Of a DNA stretch of 64,000 nt, positions 60,160 to 64,000 are shown in pieces. The stretch's first letter is position 1. Every line of letters starts with the position of its first letter. Source of the stretch: Pseudomonas viridiflava (GTDB lineage: Bacteria; Pseudomonadota; Gammaproteobacteria; Pseudomonadales; Pseudomonadaceae); the NCBI RefSeq assembly GCF_900589395.1, contig NZ_UUIS01000060.1, positions 59,145-123,144 on the forward strand, written 5' to 3'. Made by a program: the position numbers and the translations under genes. The notes beneath the pieces were generated by a model. It searched no databases. It saw nothing but the letters and a program-made list of their open reading frames with translations, and was not told the origin of the DNA.

Positions 60160-62847
60160 ATGAAAAGCCAGACCGATGCTGCCGGCAGAACGGCGGCCGA
60201 GGTAGTGACGCAATTGCCTGTGCCTTCGCGCCTGGGCATGCTGCGTTTCGAGCGGCTTAACGAAGCCAATTGGGCGCTGCTGTATCTCGATCCGAATTGT
60301 GAAAAAGCCTTCGGCCTGCCGCCGACCGAGCTGTGCTCGCTGATTGGCTCACCCTATGCCAGCCTGATGGAACCTGAAGCACGCTATAGGCTGCATGACG
60401 ATATCCAGTCGCAGTTGAGCAAGGCTTCGTATTACCTGATCCGCTACACCTTGCACACCAGCCTGGGCCCGCTCGGCCTGCTTGAAACCGGTGAGGCCTT
60501 CAAGCAGCATAACCGCCAGCTGCTGCGTGGTTACTTCACCGTGCTGGACGGACCACAGATCGACGGCGAGCCGGACAGCCAGGCCGACCTGCAGACGCGC
60601 CATTCGCGCCTGCAAGCGGCCCTGGAGGTCAACCAGCGCACCCAGCGCGACCAGCTTGCGCACCTGGAACGCGCCCGCGCCCAGCAAGAGCTGATCCTGC
60701 GCCTGACCCGCCACCGCTTCACGGCCAACTCCTTGCTCGAAGCGGCGCAACTGATCACCCGCAGCGCCTGTGAAATCTTCGATGTGGCCTGCGCCAGCAT
60801 CTGGGACCTGGACGGTAGCCTGCTGCACCCGGTGACCGAGTACGTGCGCAGTAATGACGAGCATCGCCAGCCTGAGTCACTCGACCTCAGTGCATTTCCC
60901 GACTACCTCAACGCCCTGCACGATTGTCGCGCCATCGACGCCGTCGACGTCCGCCAGGACGCGCGCACGCGCGAAATGCTCGAGGCCTTGCAGGCCCGTG
61001 ACATCTGCGCCTTGCTGGACGCCAGCATCCGTATCGATGGGCAACTGGTCGGGGTGCTGTGCCTGGAGCAGATCGGTACGCCGCGCCACTGGTTGTCCGA
61101 TGAAGTGGCCTTTGCCGGCGAGCTGGCCGACCAGTTCGGGCAAGTGATCAACAACCACAACCGCCGCGCAGCGACCAGCGCCCTGCACCTGTTCCAGCGC
61201 GCCGTCGAACAGAGCGCCAACGCCTTTCTGCTGGTCAATTGCGATGGCCTGGTCGAGTACGTCAACCCCAGCTTTACCGCGATCACTCAGTACAGTGCCG
61301 AAGAGGTCAACGGCCACAAGCTGTCGGAGCTGCCGGCCCTGGAAAACCTCAGCACCCTGTTCAATGCCCAGTCGAGCCTGGCCAACAGCAACAGCTGGCA
61401 GGGCGAGTTCAAGAGCCGGCGCAAGAATCTGGAGCCCTACTGGGGCCAGCTGTCGATCTCCAAGGTGTATGGCGACAACCGCGAGTTGACCCATTACATC
61501 GGCATCTATGAGGACGTCACCCAGAACAAGCTGGCCCAGCAACGCATCGAGCGCCTGGCCTACACCGATAACCTGACCAGCCTGGGCAACCGCCCGGCGT
61601 TCATCCGCCACCTTGATGAACGCTTCGCCCGCGACAGCGACACGCCCATGAGCCTGCTGCTGGTCGACATCGACAACTTCAAGCGCATCAACGACAGCCT
61701 CGGCCACCAGACCGGCGACAAACTGCTGATCAGCCTGGCCCGGCGCCTGCGCAACACGCTGAGCCCGGCCGATGTGCTGGCGCGCTTTGCCAGCAACGAA
61801 TTTGCCGTGCTGCTCGACCAGACCGGGCCCGAGGCCGGGCACAGCATCGCCAACCAGGTGCTGGCAACCCTCGACAAACCCATGTTCGTCGACAACCAGT
61901 TGATCAGCGTGACCGCCTCGGTGGGCCTGGCCTGTGCACCGCTGCATGGGCGCGACCCGCAGACCCTGATGCGCAATGCGGGGCTGGCCCTGCATAAGGC
62001 CAAGGCCAACGGCAAGCACCAGGTGCAGGTGTTCACCGAAGCCCTGAATGCCGAAGCCAGCTACAAATTGTTCGTGGAAAACAACCTGCGCCGCGCCTTG
62101 GCGCAAAACGAGCTGGAAGTGTTCTACCAGCCCAAGCTGTGCCTGCTGACCGGTCGCCTGAACGGCCTGGAAGCGCTGCTGCGCTGGAACCACCCCGAAA
62201 AGGGCATGATCCGCCCTGACCAGTTCATCAGTGTGGCCGAAGAAACCGGGCTGATCATCCCGATCGGCAAATGGGTGGTGCGCCAGTCGTGCCAGATGAG
62301 CAAGGCGCTGACGGCTGCAGGCTTCGGGCACTTGCAGGTGGCGATCAACGTCTCGCCCAAGCAGTTCTCAGACCCGGAGCTGGTGCCGGCGATCGCCGCG
62401 ATCCTCAGGGAAGAAGCGCTGGACCCGGCCCTGCTGGAGCTGGAACTGACCGAGGGCCTGTTGCTGGAAGCCACGGAAGACACCCGCCTGCAACTGGAGT
62501 CGCTCAAGCGCCTGGGGCTGTCGCTGGCCATGGACGATTTCGGCACGGGCTACTCATCGCTCAGCTACCTGAAGAAATTTCCCATCGACGTGATCAAGAT
62601 TGATCGCAGCTTCATCCGTGACATTCCCGACGATGAGGGCGACATGGAAATCACCTCGGCCGTCATCGCCATGGCCCACAACCTCAAGCTCAAGGTGGTG
62701 GCCGAGGGCATCGAGACCGCCGCGCAGCTGGCTTTCCTGCGCCGCCATCGCTGCGATGTCGGCCAGGGTTATCTGTTCGACAAGCCTATCAGCAGCTCAG
62801 AGCTGATCGAACAGCTCAATCGATACCCGCGCAAACCTGCCGCCTGA
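60160..62847 (+). CDS. dipA: DipA-type c-di-GMP phosphodiesterase (GAF-PAS-degenerate GGDEF-EAL)
   Basis: 895 residues, start ATG at 60160. A GAF-like region at about 185-330 (SLLEAAQLITRSACEIFDVA), then a PAS domain at 345-460 (QSANAFLLVNCDGLVEYVNP), then a diguanylate-cyclase-like domain whose active site reads ASNEF (residues 544-548) instead of GGDEF, so it cannot make c-di-GMP. The EAL domain has GLEALLRWNHP (Glu671-Ala-Leu) and later DDFGTGYSSLSYLKKFPIDV and KIDRSFI, the complete set. The place between aceF and msrA and the degenerate GGDEF match P. aeruginosa DipA, which lowers c-di-GMP and promotes biofilm dispersal. Confidence 0.92.
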   Translation: MKSQTDAAGRTAAEVVTQLPVPSRLGMLRFERLNEANWALLYLDPNCEKAFGLPPTELCSLIGSPYASLMEPEARYRLHDDIQSQLSKASYYLIRYTLHTSLGPLGLLETGEAFKQHNRQLLRGYFTVLDGPQIDGEPDSQADLQTRHSRLQAALEVNQRTQRDQLAHLERARAQQELILRLTRHRFTANSLLEAAQLITRSACEIFDVACASIWDLDGSLLHPVTEYVRSNDEHRQPESLDLSAFPDYLNALHDCRAIDAVDVRQDARTREMLEALQARDICALLDASIRIDGQLVGVLCLEQIGTPRHWLSDEVAFAGELADQFGQVINNHNRRAATSALHLFQRAVEQSANAFLLVNCDGLVEYVNPSFTAITQYSAEEVNGHKLSELPALENLSTLFNAQSSLANSNSWQGEFKSRRKNLEPYWGQLSISKVYGDNRELTHYIGIYEDVTQNKLAQQRIERLAYTDNLTSLGNRPAFIRHLDERFARDSDTPMSLLLVDIDNFKRINDSLGHQTGDKLLISLARRLRNTLSPADVLARFASNEFAVLLDQTGPEAGHSIANQVLATLDKPMFVDNQLISVTASVGLACAPLHGRDPQTLMRNAGLALHKAKANGKHQVQVFTEALNAEASYKLFVENNLRRALAQNELEVFYQPKLCLLTGRLNGLEALLRWNHPEKGMIRPDQFISVAEETGLIIPIGKWVVRQSCQMSKALTAAGFGHLQVAINVSPKQFSDPELVPAIAAILREEALDPALLELELTEGLLLEATEDTRLQLESLKRLGLSLAMDDFGTGYSSLSYLKKFPIDVIKIDRSFIRDIPDDEGDMEITSAVIAMAHNLKLKVVAEGIETAAQLAFLRRHRCDVGQGYLFDKPISSSELIEQLNRYPRKPAA

Positions 62848-62947
62848 GCAGGTCTTCCCTGCTTGGTGGCACTGAGGCACACTGTCGGTCCGTTTTATGA
62901 CGGCCCCGGTTTGCACAAGGGTCCGTCCCCTCCAGAGGATAGGGTCC

Positions 62948-63595
62948 ATGACACTGCGCTCGGAAATTCTAGTGAACAAGAACGTACTGCCTACTGCCGA
63001 CCAGGCCCTGCCGGGTCGTGAAACGCCGATTCAGGTGCCTGATACCCACTATGTGAATGGCAACCCGCTGCTGGGGCCGTTCTCGATGAATGTCGAGTTC
63101 GCCATCTTCGGCCTGGGCTGCTTCTGGGGCGCCGAGCGGCGCTTCTGGCAACAGGAAGGCGTGGTCAGCACGGTGGTCGGTTATGCCGGCGGCCTGACAC
63201 CTCACCCGACCTATGAAGAAGTCTGCTCGGGCCTGACCGGCCACACCGAAGTGGTGCTGGTGGTCTACGAGCCGGAGAAGATCAGCTACGAGCAACTGCT
63301 CAAGGTGTTCTGGGAAGCGCACAATCCGACCCAGGGCATGCGCCAGGGCAACGACATCGGCACCCAGTACCGCTCGGCCATCTACTGCACCCGGCCGGAA
63401 CAGCTCGAGGCGGCCCTGGCCAGCCAGGTGCTGTTCCAGGCGGAACTGGAAAAGGCCGGCCTGGGCGCGATCACCACGGAAATTGCCGAGGCGCCGACCG
63501 TGTACTTTGCCGAGGCCTACCACCAGCAATACCTGGCCAAGAACCCGCAAGGCTATTGCGGCCTGGGCGGCACCGGCGTCTGCCTGCCGGCCTGA
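62948..63595 (+). CDS. msrA: Peptide methionine-S-sulfoxide reductase MsrA
   Basis: Repairs oxidised methionine. ATG at 62948 has AGAGGATAGGG upstream; 215 residues. The active-site motif GCFWGAERRF has the catalytic Cys58, with GYAGGLTPHPTYEEVCSGLT and GHTEVVLVVYEP following. The C-terminus reads QGYCGLGGTGVCLPA, with the two resolving cysteines of the three-Cys type. It is 100 bp after dipA and is followed by a tandem repeat array. Confidence 0.96.
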   Translation: MTLRSEILVNKNVLPTADQALPGRETPIQVPDTHYVNGNPLLGPFSMNVEFAIFGLGCFWGAERRFWQQEGVVSTVVGYAGGLTPHPTYEEVCSGLTGHTEVVLVVYEPEKISYEQLLKVFWEAHNPTQGMRQGNDIGTQYRSAIYCTRPEQLEAALASQVLFQAELEKAGLGAITTEIAEAPTVYFAEAYHQQYLAKNPQGYCGLGGTGVCLPA

Positions 63596-63606
63596 TGCAG
63601 TGCACT

Positions 63607-64000
63607 GTAGGAGCGCGCTCTGCCGGAATGCCGGACCACCGCGACCGGCTGCGTAGCAGTCGTAAAAATAGCGGCGTTTAATCAATTTCTGCGAGCGCTT
63701 CGCACTCGGTCGCCGGCAAGCGGGCTCCTACCGGTCGGTGTCTGCCTGAATAGCCTGTTCTGTAGGAGCGCGCTCTGCCGGAATGCCGGACCACCGCGAC
63801 CGGCTGCGCAGCAGTCGTAAAATTGCAGCGTTTCGCAGATTTCTGCGAGCGCTTCGCACTCGGTCGCGGGCAAGCGCGCTCCTACCGGTCGGTGCCTGAC
63901 CGAATAGCCTGTTCTGTAGGAGCGCGCTCTGCCGGAATGCCGGACCACCGCGACCGGCTGCGCAGCAGTCGTAAAATTGCAGCGTTTCGCAGATTTCTGC
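63607..64000. repeat. Tandem array of at least three REP/BIME-like elements
   Basis: Three elements start at 63607, 63762 and 63916, with a period of 154-155 bp; the third is cut by the window edge. Each has a long-arm left end (GTAGGAGCGCGCTCTGCCGG..., CCGGACCACCGCGACCGG), one sub-repeat and a short-arm right end, and between them is the same 30-bp spacer (CGGTCGGTG...GAATAGCCTG). The second and third are nearly identical over what is visible. Confidence 0.9.

Overview
The window is a piece of a Pseudomonas chromosome. Base composition is uniformly GC-rich, codon use is that of a fluorescent pseudomonad, and the gene order serB - parC/parE - cpdA - nudF - thiC - tolC - waaA - hldE - msbA - LPS core genes - glnE - aceE/aceF - dipA - msrA follows, from memory, the P. 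aeruginosa PA4960-PA5018 series. Many small differences, including REP-like repeats typical of the P. putida/P. fluorescens side of the genus and one very large toxin gene, show that it is not P. aeruginosa. There are no tRNA or rRNA genes, no phage, no insertion sequence and no CRISPR array.

Layout. 1-4.4 kb: the end of a PilZ-like gene, serB, a divergent AhpA/YtjB-type membrane protein and a PqiC-type lipoprotein. 4.6-13.3 kb: a minus-strand run nudF, DUF1249, cpdA, yqiA-type esterase, parE, phytase-like esterase, retropepsin-like protease, parC. 13.4-17.8 kb: an RsiV/DUF3298-type lipoprotein, then thiamine genes (TPP riboswitch, thiC, cytX). 17.9-25.4 kb: tolC, waaA, a LysR regulator divergent from an EmrE-type pump, a FAD oxidoreductase, an aldo/keto reductase and a Nudix-like protein. 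25.6-51.7 kb: lipopolysaccharide genes. hldE makes ADP-heptose precursor; msbA exports lipid A-core; waaL ligates O antigen; glycosyltransferases, a PIG-L deacetylase (DnpA type), a Mig-14-type protein and a carbamoyltransferase decorate the core; four kinase-fold proteins ending in WaaP phosphorylate it; waaG, waaC and waaF build the inner core. 52-60 kb: glnE divergent from aceE-aceF (pyruvate dehydrogenase). 60-64 kb: a DipA-type c-di-GMP phosphodiesterase and msrA.

The most unusual gene is a 6.1-kb toxin-like ORF (38646-44771) on the plus strand inside the otherwise minus-strand LPS core cluster. It has a dermonecrotic-toxin-like (DUF6543-type) body, a hydrophobic segment, and two tandem C-terminal TIKI/TraB/Ere-like domains. 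In the first copy the catalytic-looking histidines are lost; the second copy keeps them.

The intergenic regions hold a family of long palindromic elements (paired, inverted GTAGGAGCGCGC ends) that enclose one to four copies of a 33-bp sub-repeat. Two of them supply the stop codon of the adjacent gene (DUF1249, waaL), one has been involved in a 295-bp tandem duplication that copied the 3' end of a kinase-like gene, and at least three lie in tandem after msrA. Upstream of aceE two 13-bp perfect palindromes, about five helical turns apart, look like operators for a GntR-type repressor.
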